A stretch of 64,000 nt of DNA from Fischerella muscicola PCC 7414 (GCF_000317205.1 NZ_AJLK01000109.1:122440-186439); one strand, 5' to 3'; positions 9,310-18,290 are shown, counted from the stretch's first letter. Translations and numbers: made by a program. Notes: generated from the sequence alone by a model not told the origin.

Positions 9310-9333
9310 GAGAGGTAGAGTGATCTACCTCTC
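9310..9333 (-). terminator. Hairpin downstream of rbcS, probable rbc operon terminator
   Basis: GAGAGGTAGA (9310-9319) and TCTACCTCTC (9324-9333) form a perfect 10-bp stem with a 4-nt loop, about 40 bp beyond the rbcS stop codon. On the minus strand it is followed by the T-rich TTATTTACT. It most likely ends the rbcLXS transcript. Confidence 0.65.
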
Positions 9334-9373
9334 CAGTTGAGGGAATATATTAATTACTCACAGATCACCAGTT

Positions 9374-9703
9374 TTAGAATCTGCCGGGTTTGTGAACGAT
9401 AAAGCTGAGAATTTGGCACTGTTTGATGTTGTCAAAGCCAACAACACGGATGAAGCAGTTGCCATACTGAGAACGACAAGCTTGTACTTCGCTCAGTACT
9501 TCTTGAGTGCTTCTAGCGCTGAACAAAGGCAGTTTCCACATTGTCCAGTAGTACTCGGTAGGCTCTGAATTTTCGTTGAACTCGATCGCCGGAATGTAAC
9601 CTTGATTCAGAATGTACTGGATCTGCTTGGAAATTTGAGCATCAGTGAGGGGAGGTAGGTAGGAAAGGGTTTCGTAACGACGCTCTTTTGGTAGAGTTTG
9701 CAT
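9374..9703 (-). CDS. rbcS: Rubisco small subunit, form IB
   Basis: This 109-residue protein is the normal cyanobacterial length. [30 protein letters not shown] and [15 protein letters not shown] are the conserved small-subunit segments. It caps the L8 core to make L8S8 Rubisco in the carboxysome. It is the third gene of rbcL-rbcX-rbcS, 72 bp after rbcX. Confidence 0.97.
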   Translation of the reverse strand: MQTLPKERRYETLSYLPPLTDAQISKQIQYILNQGYIPAIEFNENSEPTEYYWTMWKLPLFSARSTQEVLSEVQACRSQYGNCFIRVVGFDNIKQCQILSFIVHKPGRF

Positions 9704-9775
9704 AGCTAAATCAAAATGGTAGCGGTTGACATTAAGTTATCAGTTATCAGTGATGATTTGTTCACTGCTAACTGT

Positions 9776-10177
9776 TCACTTTTCATTGTTTGGATCTGAA
9801 GTCGCTTGCTGTTCTGACTCAGAACTGGGGTTTGATTGATTTAACTGCGTCATCCGCTCAAGATGCTGACGGCGGTGTTCAGTATTAGCTTGTTGAATAC
9901 CAGCGCGAACCATTTCCGGTAAAAATTCGGTGACTTCCTCCGCTATATGTTCTCTGACTGTCATGATCCGCAATGCCAAATCCGGTTTTTCTCGGAAAAG
10001 TTCTTTAATGTAAGCTTCTCCATCCTGGATTTTGTCTTGTGCGGAAAACCGATGCAGCCAATATGCCAAGGGAGGATTGGTTTCACTGAGTTGAGCCAAC
10101 ACCGTCCTCACTGCCTGATATGTCAGGTAGCTTTGCAGCGTCTTGGCTGTGTCCTTCGCAATTTGTTTAATATTCAT
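9776..10177 (-). CDS. rbcX: Rubisco assembly chaperone RbcX
   Basis: RbcX is a homodimeric chaperone that clamps the C-terminal tail of RbcL during assembly of the L8 core. The 133-residue sequence has the all-helical N-terminal part with AKDTAKTLQSYLTYQAVRTV and TNPPLAYWLHRFSA, and the conserved LALRIMTVREHIAEEVTEFL. A disordered, polar C-terminal tail (SNPSSESEQQATSDPNNEK) follows. It sits between rbcL and rbcS, as in other filamentous cyanobacteria. Confidence 0.95.
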   Translation of the reverse strand: MNIKQIAKDTAKTLQSYLTYQAVRTVLAQLSETNPPLAYWLHRFSAQDKIQDGEAYIKELFREKPDLALRIMTVREHIAEEVTEFLPEMVRAGIQQANTEHRRQHLERMTQLNQSNPSSESEQQATSDPNNEK

Positions 10178-10198
10178 GCTCGACCCCAGCCTCTGTGA

Positions 10199-10260
10199 AT
10201 TTTAGATTGTGGATTTTGGATTTTAGATCAATCCAAAATCCAAAATCGCAAATCTAAAAT
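10199..10260. repeat. Inverted repeat between rbcL and rbcX
   Basis: ATTTTAGATT..GGATTTTGGATT (10199-10222) is inverted at 10230-10260 and makes an imperfect hairpin of about 24 bp in the rbcL-rbcX spacer. The same GATTTTGGATTTTAGAT-type sequence recurs at 2340-2510 and 52044-52073, so it is a dispersed family. Within the operon it could stabilise or attenuate the rbcL 3' end. Confidence 0.65.
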
Positions 10261-10262
10261 CG

Positions 10263-11693
10263 TCAGACTGTATCAACTGCCTCGAACTCGAACTTAATTT
10301 CCTTCCACAGTTCGCAAGCAGCAGCCAACTCAGGAGACCACTTAGCAGCTTCGCGGATAACGTCGTTACCTTCGCGAGCCAAGTTGCGGCCTTCGTTACG
10401 AGCTTGGATACAAGCTTCCAAAGCCACACGGTTAGCGGTTGCACCAGGAGCGTTACCCCAGGGGTGACCAAGAGTACCACCACCGAATTGCAGTACAGAG
10501 TCATCACCAAAGATTTCTACGAGTGCTGGCATGTGCCATACGTGGATACCACCGGAAGCAACTGCCATTACACCAGGCATAGAAGCCCAATCTTGGGTGA
10601 AGTAAATACCGCGAGACTTGTCTTGCTCAACATAGTTTTCGCGCAGTAGGTCTACGAAGCCCATTGTAATACCGCGCTCACCCTCCAGCTTACCGACCAC
10701 CGTACCAGTGTGAATATGATCACCGCCAGACATCCGCAAGCACTTAGCCAAAACGCGGAAGTGGATACCGTGGTTCTTTTGACGGTCAATTACCGCGTGC
10801 ATCGCCCGGTGAATGTGGAGCAATAGACCGTTGTCACGACACCACTTAGCCAATGTAGTGTTGGCGGTGAAACCTGCGGTTAAGTAGTCGTGCATGATGA
10901 TGGGCATCTTGAGTTCTTTTGCGAACTCAGCCCGCTTCAGCATTTCTTCGCAGGTGGGAGCGGTAACGTTCAGGTAGTGGCCTTTGATTTCGCCTGTTTC
11001 TGCTTGGGCTTTGTGAATTGCATCAGCTACAAACAGGAAGCGATCGCGCCAGCGTTGGAAAGGCTGGGAGTTAATATTTTCGTCGTCTTTGGTGAAGTCC
11101 AAACCACCGCGCAAGCACTCGTATACAGCGCGTCCGTAGTTCTTCGCAGACAAACCGAGTTTGGGCTTAATAGTACAACCCAACAAAGGACGACCGTATT
11201 TGTTTAATTTGTCACGCTCAACTTGGATACCGTGGGGAGGCCCTTGGAAAGTCTTGAGGTAAGCCACTGGAATCCGCAGGTCTTCCAGACGCAGTGCCCG
11301 TAGAGCTTTGAAACCAAATACGTTACCTACAATTGAGGTCAACATATTGGTTACAGAACCTTCTTCAAACAGATCCAGGGGATAGGCAACGTAACAAATA
11401 TACTGATTGTCTTCGCCTGGAACTGGTTCGATATCATAGCAACGACCTTTGTAGCGGTCTAGGTCGGTCAGCAAGTCCGTCCACACGGTTGTCCAAGTAC
11501 CAGTGGAAGACTCAGCCGCCACAGCAGCGCCAGCTTCTTCGGGTGGAACCCCTGGCTGAGGTGTAACACGGAATGCTGCTAAGATATCCGTGTCTTTTGG
11601 TGTGTAATCAGGGGTGTAATAAGTTAGTCTGTAATCTTTTACCCCAGCTTGATACCCTGCTTTAGTCTGAGTCTTCGTTTGAGCGTAAGACAT
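10263..11693 (-). CDS. rbcL: Rubisco large subunit, form IB
   Basis: The 476-residue product carries every catalytic landmark of form IB Rubisco. TIKPKLGL has the catalytic Lys176. [20 protein letters not shown] has the carbamylated Lys202 and the Mg ligands Asp204 and Glu205. [26 protein letters not shown] (loop 6) and [14 protein letters not shown] follow. It fixes CO2 onto ribulose-1,5-bisphosphate inside carboxysomes. It is the first gene of rbcL-rbcX-rbcS. Confidence 0.99.
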   Translation of the reverse strand: MSYAQTKTQTKAGYQAGVKDYRLTYYTPDYTPKDTDILAAFRVTPQPGVPPEEAGAAVAAESSTGTWTTVWTDLLTDLDRYKGRCYDIEPVPGEDNQYICYVAYPLDLFEEGSVTNMLTSIVGNVFGFKALRALRLEDLRIPVAYLKTFQGPPHGIQVERDKLNKYGRPLLGCTIKPKLGLSAKNYGRAVYECLRGGLDFTKDDENINSQPFQRWRDRFLFVADAIHKAQAETGEIKGHYLNVTAPTCEEMLKRAEFAKELKMPIIMHDYLTAGFTANTTLAKWCRDNGLLLHIHRAMHAVIDRQKNHGIHFRVLAKCLRMSGGDHIHTGTVVGKLEGERGITMGFVDLLRENYVEQDKSRGIYFTQDWASMPGVMAVASGGIHVWHMPALVEIFGDDSVLQFGGGTLGHPWGNAPGATANRVALEACIQARNEGRNLAREGNDVIREAAKWSPELAAACELWKEIKFEFEAVDTV

Positions 11694-12348
11694 AAATTCC
11701 CTTCCAAGAAGTCACTCTTTCTACTTACAAACCACGCCGCGTGCAACCCCCTCTAACCTTGTCTGTTTTCCCCAAGCACGAAATGAAGATACGGAACATC
11801 TTCTGTTATGAGGTTGTCTTTGACTAAGGTTAGTGGTTTTTTGACTTAGAAGACTTGGTAGAAACCCTCTTAAGTCTGGACTGGAGCCTTCACCCCTAAG
11901 GACTGTGGGGAAATTTTCTCACCAGTGTACTTGCGTTGTAGGCACGCACTATTGTACGCTGCTATGTTTCCCTTTTCCCAGGAATAAACTTTTGTTTACT
12001 TATCTGTTGCTCGCACTCCCCTAAATTTGTTCTTTATTTAAGGGAGTGGTGAGCCAGACACTTCATTGCACACCACGTAATTTGTAACTTGTTTCACAAT
12101 ATATCAAGAATGTAATAAGTTATTCTTTGGAAGTTTTTAACTTTTATATTTAAATTTCTTATTAAAGAATAATTTCAACTTTATATTACAGATACTTTAC
12201 AGAAAGACATAAGCAGTTATATGAAGCAGACTAAAGCTCTCAGTAGTGATTTTTCAAACTACTAGCGATCGCTGATAACTGATCACTGATAACTGTTCAT
12301 GCCGTTGGGGAACACTGAACTTATCCTTAAGCCTTTCGGTGTGAAGTG
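11694..12348 (-). promoter_or_regulatory. rbcL upstream region and long leader
   Basis: The 655 bp between rbcL and the divergent propeller gene has no coding frame. Filamentous cyanobacteria typically have a long rbcL 5' leader, and the segment 11700-12060 fits that. The strongly AT-rich block 12100-12200 is the best place for the promoter. I see no perfect GTA-N8-TAC (NtcA) site. A HIP1-type octamer lies at about 12266. The exact start site cannot be read from sequence alone. Confidence 0.5.
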
Positions 12349-13494
12349 ATGGAAGAAATTGTCTCTAAAGCAAATGCGATCGCCTTATTGTTGGGCAAAC
12401 GTGGTGGTTTATTCATCAGTTCTATCTGGCTGGGGTTAGTAGCCCTGCCAATTTTGGATACTGTAGTACTAGCAAATCCAGCAGAAAATAATAATACTCC
12501 CACGCCCAAAATCCTGAATGTTGATCCATCTGAATTAACTCCCTATTACCCAGCTAGCGCCCCACCGGGACGAGTAGACCCTTTACCAGATGAGCGAAAT
12601 TTCATTGAAAACGTCCAAGAAACTGATTATCGAGTCAGTGCATTGCAAGCAGATTACATTGGCAATCTCTGGGTAGCTTCTTGGCGGGGATTATCCCGGA
12701 TAGACCCCAATACTGGAAAAATCTTAGCTCGCGTTAGTTTACCAAATGTTGCTATTTCTGCTTTAGCCCAAGATAAAGTCGGGCGTTTGTGGGTAGGAAC
12801 TTATGAAGGATTAAAGCGAGTTGATCCTCGTAGTAATGAAATTACAGCCCAAAATTTATTTTTGCCTTCCAAGAGAGTCTTATCTTTGTTAGTTGACAAG
12901 CGGGGTTATTTGTGGACAGGAACAGATAACGGCTTATCGCTAATAAGTCCCGATCAAGGGTTGATAATGACCACGTTAAAAAAATTACCTGGTGTTAGTG
13001 CTAACGCCTTGACTTTAGATGTGGAAGGTCAACTTTGGGTAGGAACACTGGATGGAGTAGTCCGAGTTAATAGCGCTAGTGCTTTGATTATGAAGCGAAT
13101 TGACAATTTACCGGGTACGACCGTACAAGCTTTAGCTACTAGCCCAGATGGATTAATTTGGGCAGGAATGCCAAATAATTTGCTAGTGATTAACCCAAAA
13201 ACCGGTGCTGTACTCAGATCAGTTACTCCTCTGAGAGGACGTGACGTCAAATCAATACGTTTTGCTAAAGATGGTAGTGTGTGGGTCGGTACAAACAATG
13301 GTTTGCTACGATTGAATCCAAATACTGGTGCTGTGCTAGATGAAGTTCCTGGTCTTCCTTCTAGTCGTGTACTTGCCCTTGCCCCTGATGTTGGTAATAA
13401 ATTGTGGATTGGCACTACCGAAGGTCTAGCTTGGTTGATGCCAAAAATGACAACTGCAAAACCCCATCTTGCTTTTACTCGCGCCGTGAAGTGA
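12349..13494 (+). CDS. Exported seven-bladed beta-propeller protein (regulator-propeller type)
   Basis: The product has about 381 residues; GTG at 12346 could add one residue. An N-terminal hydrophobic segment (GGLFISSIWLGLVALPILD) ending in VLANPAE looks like a signal peptide. From residue 105 on there are seven repeats of about 40 residues with the signature (N/R/Y/Q)LWVGT..GL.R(I/V)(D/N)P.TG, e.g. RLWVGTYEGLKRVDP and SVWVGTNNGLLRLNP. These are the two-component-regulator propeller (Reg_prop) blades. It has no kinase or output domain, so it is likely a periplasmic binding scaffold. The ligand is unknown. Confidence 0.85.
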   Translation: MEEIVSKANAIALLLGKRGGLFISSIWLGLVALPILDTVVLANPAENNNTPTPKILNVDPSELTPYYPASAPPGRVDPLPDERNFIENVQETDYRVSALQADYIGNLWVASWRGLSRIDPNTGKILARVSLPNVAISALAQDKVGRLWVGTYEGLKRVDPRSNEITAQNLFLPSKRVLSLLVDKRGYLWTGTDNGLSLISPDQGLIMTTLKKLPGVSANALTLDVEGQLWVGTLDGVVRVNSASALIMKRIDNLPGTTVQALATSPDGLIWAGMPNNLLVINPKTGAVLRSVTPLRGRDVKSIRFAKDGSVWVGTNNGLLRLNPNTGAVLDEVPGLPSSRVLALAPDVGNKLWIGTTEGLAWLMPKMTTAKPHLAFTRAVK

Positions 13495-13548
13495 AGTTTT
13501 GTTGGTAGTTGATCGTTGATAGTTGTTTGTTTCACAACTACCAACCAT

Positions 13549-13647
13549 CAACCAACAACCCTTCGGGTTCGCCAGTCCCCCTACCCTTACCTTAAGCCGC
13601 TACGCGTCTACGTGACGGAGACCGCCTTTTTGGGGGGCTGGTCTCAC
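13549..13647 (+). repeat. 99-bp dispersed repeat, copy A
   Basis: This stretch is exactly inverted at 16273-16371. It starts CAACCAACAACCCTTCGGGT and ends GGGGGGCTGGTCTCAC, and contains TTAAGCCGCTACGCGTCTAC in the middle. It has no reading frame of its own. The surrounding STRR-type DNA extends the similarity on both sides. Confidence 0.9.
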
Positions 13648-13675
13648 TAACAATCAACAACAATCAACAACCAAA

Positions 13676-14452
13676 ATGGCAATTACAACTCGACAATTAA
13701 TTCAATACAAACAACAGGGACGCCCAATTGTGGCGTTGACTGCTTGGGATTATGCGATCGCCCAACTATTAGATGCAGCTGGTGTAGATTTAATTTTGGT
13801 GGGCGATTCTATGTCAGTAGTGTTGGGGTATGATACAACACTACCACTTACCTTAGAAGAAACACTACACCATGCCAAAGCTGTGCGGCGTGGAGTGAAA
13901 CATGCTTTGATGGTCGTAGATTTACCATTTTTGACATATCAAGAAAGCATTCGACAAGCTATGCACTCTGCTGGACTAGCGCTGAAAGAAGCAGGAGGAC
14001 AAGCTGTTAAACTAGAAGGTGGATATCCAGCAATGGTAGAAACTATTGCTCGTCTGGTGCAAGCAGGAATTCCAGTGATGGGTCATGTGGGTTTAACACC
14101 GCAATCAGTCCATCAAATTGGTTTGCGCCAACAAGGGAAGACAGAAACAGACAGACACAGAATTTTACAAGAAGCGATCGCTCTTGAACAAGCAGGTGTG
14201 TTCTCTATAGTCTTAGAGCATATCCCCAGTGATTTAGCATTGGAAATTACAGACAAACTCAGTATTCCTACGATTGGAATTGGCGCGGGACCACATTGTG
14301 ACGGCCAAGTACTAGTCACTTCTGATGTACTCGGTCTTTCGGAAAGACAACCACCATTTGCGAAGGCGTATGCAAATTTACGTGAGACAATAACAAAAGC
14401 TGTGCAGGATTATAGCTTTGAAGTCAGAGAGCAGAAGTTTCCACAAAAATAA
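13676..14452 (+). CDS. panB: 3-methyl-2-oxobutanoate hydroxymethyltransferase
   Basis: PanB transfers a hydroxymethyl group from methylene-tetrahydrofolate to 2-oxoisovalerate, the first committed step to pantothenate. The 258-residue protein shows [40 protein letters not shown] (Mg site), [30 protein letters not shown] and the catalytic-Glu segment [10 protein letters not shown], then [15 protein letters not shown]. It is complete and normal in length. No other pan gene is adjacent. Confidence 0.97.
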   Translation: MAITTRQLIQYKQQGRPIVALTAWDYAIAQLLDAAGVDLILVGDSMSVVLGYDTTLPLTLEETLHHAKAVRRGVKHALMVVDLPFLTYQESIRQAMHSAGLALKEAGGQAVKLEGGYPAMVETIARLVQAGIPVMGHVGLTPQSVHQIGLRQQGKTETDRHRILQEAIALEQAGVFSIVLEHIPSDLALEITDKLSIPTIGIGAGPHCDGQVLVTSDVLGLSERQPPFAKAYANLRETITKAVQDYSFEVREQKFPQK

Positions 14453-14563
14453 AAAATCTCATACCGCTACGCAGAAGTATATAAAGTCAAAAGACAAAAA
14501 GCTTTTTTCCGCCTCGCTGTACTACGTGAGTTCGATAAATATTATTCAGACTAAGTAACTAGC

Positions 14564-14588
14564 TAGCCCGCGGTCTACCTGCGGGCTA
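14564..14588. repeat. Perfect 8-bp stem hairpin after panB
   Basis: TAGCCCGC (14564-14571) pairs with GCGGGCTA (14581-14588) around a 9-nt loop. It lies 110 bp after panB with no T-run following, so it is more likely part of a dispersed palindromic repeat than a terminator. Confidence 0.5.
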
Positions 14589-14639
14589 ATAGTCCAAGTC
14601 TGCTTGAAGTAGACTGATATCAAGTCCGGCTAATTACTT

Positions 14640-14742
14640 ATACCAATTCAATTAATGATTGCAACACATATTTGGCTCAAGACGCGATGAATCGCGTCTC
14701 TACAGATGGTCTATTTGTTACATTCTTTTTTCAAATTGGTAT
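14640..14742. mobile_element. 103-bp MITE-like element with ATACCAATT termini
   Basis: ATACCAATT at the left end is inverted as AATTGGTAT at the right end. An internal hairpin GACGCGAT..ATCGCGTC lies at about 14681-14698. It encodes nothing. Elements with ATACCAATT termini and an internal GACGCGAT..ATCGCGTC stem are, as far as I recall, common in Nostocales genomes, which fits a non-autonomous transposable repeat. Confidence 0.65.
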
Positions 14743-14803
14743 TATGATTCAAATCTCTCCCTTATCCGGTATATTCTGATCGTCTGGTAAACCAATCGAA
14801 AAT

Positions 14804-15103
14804 CTAATACCGAAAATCTACGTATCTGGGATTAATGCAAAACTCCGGTTCAGACTCTAGCAGAAGTAACTTTTTCCGCTGCTTTTGATTCTTCAGGATA
14901 TTCAAATAGTTATCAGCGTAGCGAAAAGCAGATGCACAATCGTAAGTAGCAATGGCTATAGCCTGTAAGACAACCTTAGTAGGAGTTTCAAATCCTGAAA
15001 ATTTTTGGATTAAATTCAATAAATCCCTATCAGTTGCAGGCAAAGTAGTCTCTTTTACCTGTTCTGGTTCATCAAAGCTATCTTCAACCAAGGGTTTGGA
15101 CAT
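14804..15103 (-). CDS. Small hypothetical protein, second gene of a pair
   Basis: The product has 99 residues, acidic at the N-terminus (VEDSFDEPEQVKET) and basic and helical in the middle (ADNYLNILKNQKQRKKLLLL). No known motif was recognised. Its start lies inside the last 20 bp of the upstream gene at 15084, so the two are translationally coupled. The overlap and size are like those of toxin-antitoxin or phage-type pairs, but no toxin fold is evident. Confidence 0.5.
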   Translation of the reverse strand: MSKPLVEDSFDEPEQVKETTLPATDRDLLNLIQKFSGFETPTKVVLQAIAIATYDCASAFRYADNYLNILKNQKQRKKLLLLESEPEFCINPRYVDFRY

Positions 15104-15329
15104 TTAGCACCTCCCCAAAAGCGTAAGATGCAAATCCTGTGATGAAATTTAGCTGTTGCTCACGAGATTGCAAGTTTTCTGGGAGTTCGGTAGTGGAAAA
15201 GCCTATTTCCTTTAAGATTTCCAAACAATAAGCACTGAGTTCTTGATATGAAGCTCGTTCCCACTCTTGAGCTACTTCTTTTGCCATTTCCAGATTGACT
15301 CGGATTACCGTCTTTGCAGGGTTTGTCAT
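15084..15329 (-). CDS. Small hypothetical protein, first gene of a pair
   Basis: This 81-residue protein begins KTVIRVNLEMAKEVAQEWER, a beta strand followed by a helix that could be a ribbon-helix-helix-like N-terminus. A helical part follows (LSAYCLEILKEIGFS). No family was recognised with confidence. It overlaps the next gene by 20 bp and is expressed away from the VWA genes. Confidence 0.5.
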   Translation of the reverse strand: MTNPAKTVIRVNLEMAKEVAQEWERASYQELSAYCLEILKEIGFSTTELPENLQSREQQLNFITGFASYAFGEVLNVQTLG

Positions 15330-15642
15330 ATATTTACCCTAATAAACTGGATAATTGCAGTTTCGATCAGAACCGCAAATTTGCGTAACAGTGTTTTTGC
15401 TGAATTTATCTGAAGAGGGAATTAGAGAATCAGCATATTTACGGAAAAGATTGGAGAGCGATCGCTTACTATCATCTCATCACCTCCAGTCTTTTCATCA
15501 AGTATAGAATGCCTAAACCCCACTACGGTTATAGATAAGTAGCAAATCAGTATCAAAACTCGTAAAGAAGCTTGAATACCTAAGCAATACTAGAGAAGCC
15601 TGGACTAGACTAGAAACGTCGAGTAACAGTGAAAGGAAATGT
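15330..15642. other. Gene-free spacer upstream of the first VWA gene
   Basis: The 313 bp divide divergent genes and contain a HIP1 octamer (about 15459) but no coding frame and no strong palindrome. The ribosome site of the VWA gene (GAAAGGAAATGT) lies at its right end. Confidence 0.5.
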
Positions 15643-16248
15643 ATGGTGAGCGATCGCGACTACACCTTAATTATTGATAAAAGCGGTAGCATGTCAACTC
15701 CCGACCAGGTCGGTGGTAGAAGTAGATGGGAAATTGCTCAAGAATCAACCCTCGCTTTAGCAAGAAAATGTGAGCAATTTGACGCAGATGGTATTACTGT
15801 TTACGTATTTTCCGGTAGATTTAAACGCTACGACGATGTGACCTCGGCCAAAGTAGCGCAGATATTTTTGGAAAATGACCCAGCTGGCACAACAAATTTA
15901 GCAGGTGTACTTCAAGACGCTATCAATAATTACTTTCAACGCAAAGCAGCAGGTAAAACCAAAGCCAATGGTGAAACAATTTTAGTCATCACCGACGGTG
16001 AACCAGATGACCGCAAAGCTGTATTTGAAGTCATTATTAGTGCAACTCGCCAGATGGAACGGGATGAAGAATTAGGAATTTCTATCATTCAAGTGGGTTC
16101 TGATCCACAAGCAACCAAATTTTTGAAAGCTTTAGATGATCAAATGCAAAGTGTCGGTGCAAAGTTTGATATCTGCGACACAATTACCCTTGATGACATG
16201 GAAGACATGAGCCTTGCAGATGTTTTGATGAATGCGGTAACTGATTAA
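15643..16248 (+). CDS. VWA-domain (TerY-like) protein, copy 1
   Basis: This 201-residue soluble protein is one von Willebrand A domain. The metal-ion-dependent adhesion site is complete: D-x-S-x-S in IIDKSGSMS (residues 10-18), the Thr in PAGTTNL (about 85), and the Asp in VITDGEPDDRK. Single-domain cytosolic VWA proteins of this type resemble TerY and often act as scaffolds in tellurite-resistance-type or chaperone complexes. The next gene, at 16425, is a paralogue of identical length, so the pair is a tandem duplication. Confidence 0.88.
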   Translation: MVSDRDYTLIIDKSGSMSTPDQVGGRSRWEIAQESTLALARKCEQFDADGITVYVFSGRFKRYDDVTSAKVAQIFLENDPAGTTNLAGVLQDAINNYFQRKAAGKTKANGETILVITDGEPDDRKAVFEVIISATRQMERDEELGISIIQVGSDPQATKFLKALDDQMQSVGAKFDICDTITLDDMEDMSLADVLMNAVTD

Positions 16249-16272
16249 TGATTTGTTGTTTGTTGATTGTTG

Positions 16273-16371
16273 GTGAGACCAGCCCCCCAAAAAGGCGGTC
16301 TCCGTCACGTAGACGCGTAGCGGCTTAAGGTAAGGGTAGGGGGACTGGCGAACCCGAAGGGTTGTTGGTTG
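16273..16371 (-). repeat. 99-bp dispersed repeat, copy B (inverted relative to copy A)
   Basis: This is the exact reverse complement of 13549-13647. It lies between the two VWA paralogues. The two copies enclose about 2.6 kb with panB and three other genes, in an arrangement that would allow inversion by recombination. Confidence 0.9.
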
Positions 16372-16424
16372 TAATCATTCACCACTAACTACTAACTACT
16401 AATTAATAACTGGAGAATAAAAAA

Positions 16425-17030
16425 ATGTTGGAAAATCGTGACTACACTTTGATTATTGATAAAAGCGGCAGTATGGCTACACCAGATCAAAAAGGCGGTA
16501 GAAGCAGATGGGTAGCTGCACAAGAATCTACTTTTGCTTTAGCAAGCAAATGTGAACAATTTGATCCAGATGGTATTACTGTTTATTTATTTTCTGGGAG
16601 ATTCAAGCGCTACGAAAATGTGACATCAAGTAAAGTATCACAAATATTCCAAGAAAATGATCCAGCTGGCACCACTGATTTAGCAGCAGTATTAAAACAC
16701 GCCACTGATAATTATTTTGAACGGAAATCAGCTGGTCAGACTAAACCAAATGGTGAAACAATCTTAGTTGTCACTGATGGTGAACCAGATGACCGCAAAG
16801 CTGTCATGAAGGTCATTATTGAAGCTTCTCGACGTATGGAAAGAGATGAAGAATTAGCTATTTCTTTTATTCAAGTGGGCAAAGACCCCCATGCAAGCCG
16901 TTTTCTCAAAGTATTAGATGACGAATTACAAACTGCTGGTGCAAAGTTTGATATTTGTGACACGATCACAATGGATGACATGGAAGATATGAGTTTATCT
17001 GAAGTTCTTTTGAATGCGATTAATGATTAA
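16425..17030 (+). CDS. VWA-domain (TerY-like) protein, copy 2
   Basis: This 201-residue paralogue of the preceding gene is alignable without gaps. The MIDAS motif IIDKSGSMATPDQ, the Thr in PAGTTDL and VVTDGEPDDRK are all kept. Differences are spread evenly along the protein, so the duplication is not recent. The ribosome site is TGGAGAATAAAAAA before ATG. The two proteins may form a heteromeric scaffold; no partner kinase, phosphatase or Ter gene is in the window. Confidence 0.88.
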   Translation: MLENRDYTLIIDKSGSMATPDQKGGRSRWVAAQESTFALASKCEQFDPDGITVYLFSGRFKRYENVTSSKVSQIFQENDPAGTTDLAAVLKHATDNYFERKSAGQTKPNGETILVVTDGEPDDRKAVMKVIIEASRRMERDEELAISFIQVGKDPHASRFLKVLDDELQTAGAKFDICDTITMDDMEDMSLSEVLLNAIND

Positions 17031-17350
17031 CTACTAATTATCAACATTCAAAATAAACTTCTAAACGCCAATTCCTGCACCTACAACATGGATTTGTAGT
17101 AAATCTTCAATTGTGATTAAACAAGTCGCAAAAAAATAACATCAATGCTGAGTGCATAATCTAATCTGTATCTACCGATTTTTACCCCCTCTGTCCCCCC
17201 TGAAACGCAGGTACTAGTAAGGAAAATTTTTTATTGATTGTGCATTTGCGATCGCTTTTCATCTTTTACACAAGACCTAACTGAATATTTAGTATTTTAA
17301 CTGCATATAAAAATCATATTGTAAATGCAGTAGACCAGGGGTTAAATAAC
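17031..17350. other. Gene-free spacer
   Basis: The 320 bp hold no convincing frame or palindrome. A ribosome-like AGGGG at 17337 precedes the next gene. Confidence 0.5.
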
Positions 17351-17755
17351 ATGGACTCTATTGATAAACTATTGGCTGAACTGCAAGCCGAATATCAGCA
17401 AAAAAACAACGAACAGCCCAAGCAACAGCCAAGCATAGCAACACCAAATATTCATCCAAAATCTCCAAAATCAGCATCTTTAATAGATAAATTATTAGAA
17501 GAAGTAAAGAGTGATTTTGAAGAACTAGATCAAGCAGAAAAATTAAGAATACAGCAAGAATTAGAACAAGAACGGATTAGACAAGAACAAATTAAAGCCA
17601 AGCGAAGAGAGGCTTTAAAACTACACGCTAAAGATTGGTTAGCAAAACTAGATCCTTTCTCACCAGAGGGACTATGGTTTGAAAGATTTGCCGAAAGATA
17701 TTCGTCAAAACTAGAAGCAGCTATAGATTATCTACAAGCTAATGAGGAAAGTTAG
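17351..17755 (+). CDS. Slr1339-family (salt-stress-associated) protein
   Basis: The product has 134 residues. It starts MDSIDKLLAELQAEYQQK, has a second copy of that element (SLIDKLLEEVKSDFEE, about residues 43-58), then a long charged coiled-coil helix rich in Glu, Gln and Arg (about 58-90), and a conserved C-terminus AKDWLAKLDPFSPEGLWFER. This layout matches the cyanobacterial family named after Slr1339 of Synechocystis, linked to salt stress by name only. No enzymatic motif is visible. Confidence 0.7.
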   Translation: MDSIDKLLAELQAEYQQKNNEQPKQQPSIATPNIHPKSPKSASLIDKLLEEVKSDFEELDQAEKLRIQQELEQERIRQEQIKAKRREALKLHAKDWLAKLDPFSPEGLWFERFAERYSSKLEAAIDYLQANEES

Positions 17756-17837
17756 TAGATAGGGGTTAGTGGTTAGTAGTTAGTGGTTGTTGGTAGAAAC
17801 AACCAACAACTAACAACCAACAAACAACCAACAACAA
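17756..17837. repeat. STRR-type spacer between convergent genes
   Basis: GGTTAGTGGTTAGTAGTTAGT on the left faces AACCAACAACTAACAACCAA on the right, so the spacer can fold on itself. It may serve as a two-way stop for the convergent genes. Confidence 0.6.
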
Positions 17838-18176
17838 TTATCTAGTAACTTTACCGTAATATTGAACCGCCCAATCATGCATAGCATAGAGAATTGGTTT
17901 GAGACTTTCCCCTAGAGGTGTCAGTGAATATTCCACCTTGGGTGGAATTTGAGCATAAACCTGACGATGAATAATCCCATCTTCTTCCATTTCTCTGAGT
18001 TGCTGCGTCAGCATTTTTTGTGTGATTCCAGGTAAAGCTCGTTGTAATTCACCAAAGCGCTTTACCCCCAACATTAATTCTCTAATAATCAATACTTTCC
18101 AACGTCCACCAATTACCTTCAGCGTAGTCTCTACTTCACACGTCAGTCTGTTGGAATTTTCGGCTTCAGCTTTCAT
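17838..18176 (-). CDS. HxlR-family transcriptional regulator
   Basis: This 112-residue winged-helix protein has the family signatures CEVETTLKVIGGRWKVLIIR with the conserved Cys13, LMLGVKRFGELQRALPGITQ, KMLTQQLREMEEDGIIHR and VEYSLTPLGESLKPIL. HxlR members with the N-terminal Cys often sense electrophiles or oxidants. It lies 115 bp downstream of crtO on the same strand, so it may be co-transcribed with the ketolase. Its target is unknown. Confidence 0.9.
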   Translation of the reverse strand: MKAEAENSNRLTCEVETTLKVIGGRWKVLIIRELMLGVKRFGELQRALPGITQKMLTQQLREMEEDGIIHRQVYAQIPPKVEYSLTPLGESLKPILYAMHDWAVQYYGKVTR

Positions 18177-18290
18177 AGTTTGTTGGGAGCCAGGGAAGAT
18201 GAGTTTTTATGCTTTTTTATTTTACCCATTTGACATCCTCCCATGACTTCCAGTCGCTTTACAGCAGTGTCCAAAAGATTTTAGCGATCG

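Noticed and set aside
10404..11566. Several plus-strand frames opposite rbcL
   Set aside because: They are shadows of the highly biased rbcL codons; their translations have no protein-like features.
13029..13544. 171-codon minus-strand frame
   Set aside because: It is antisense to the propeller gene; its periodic sequence just mirrors the blade repeats.
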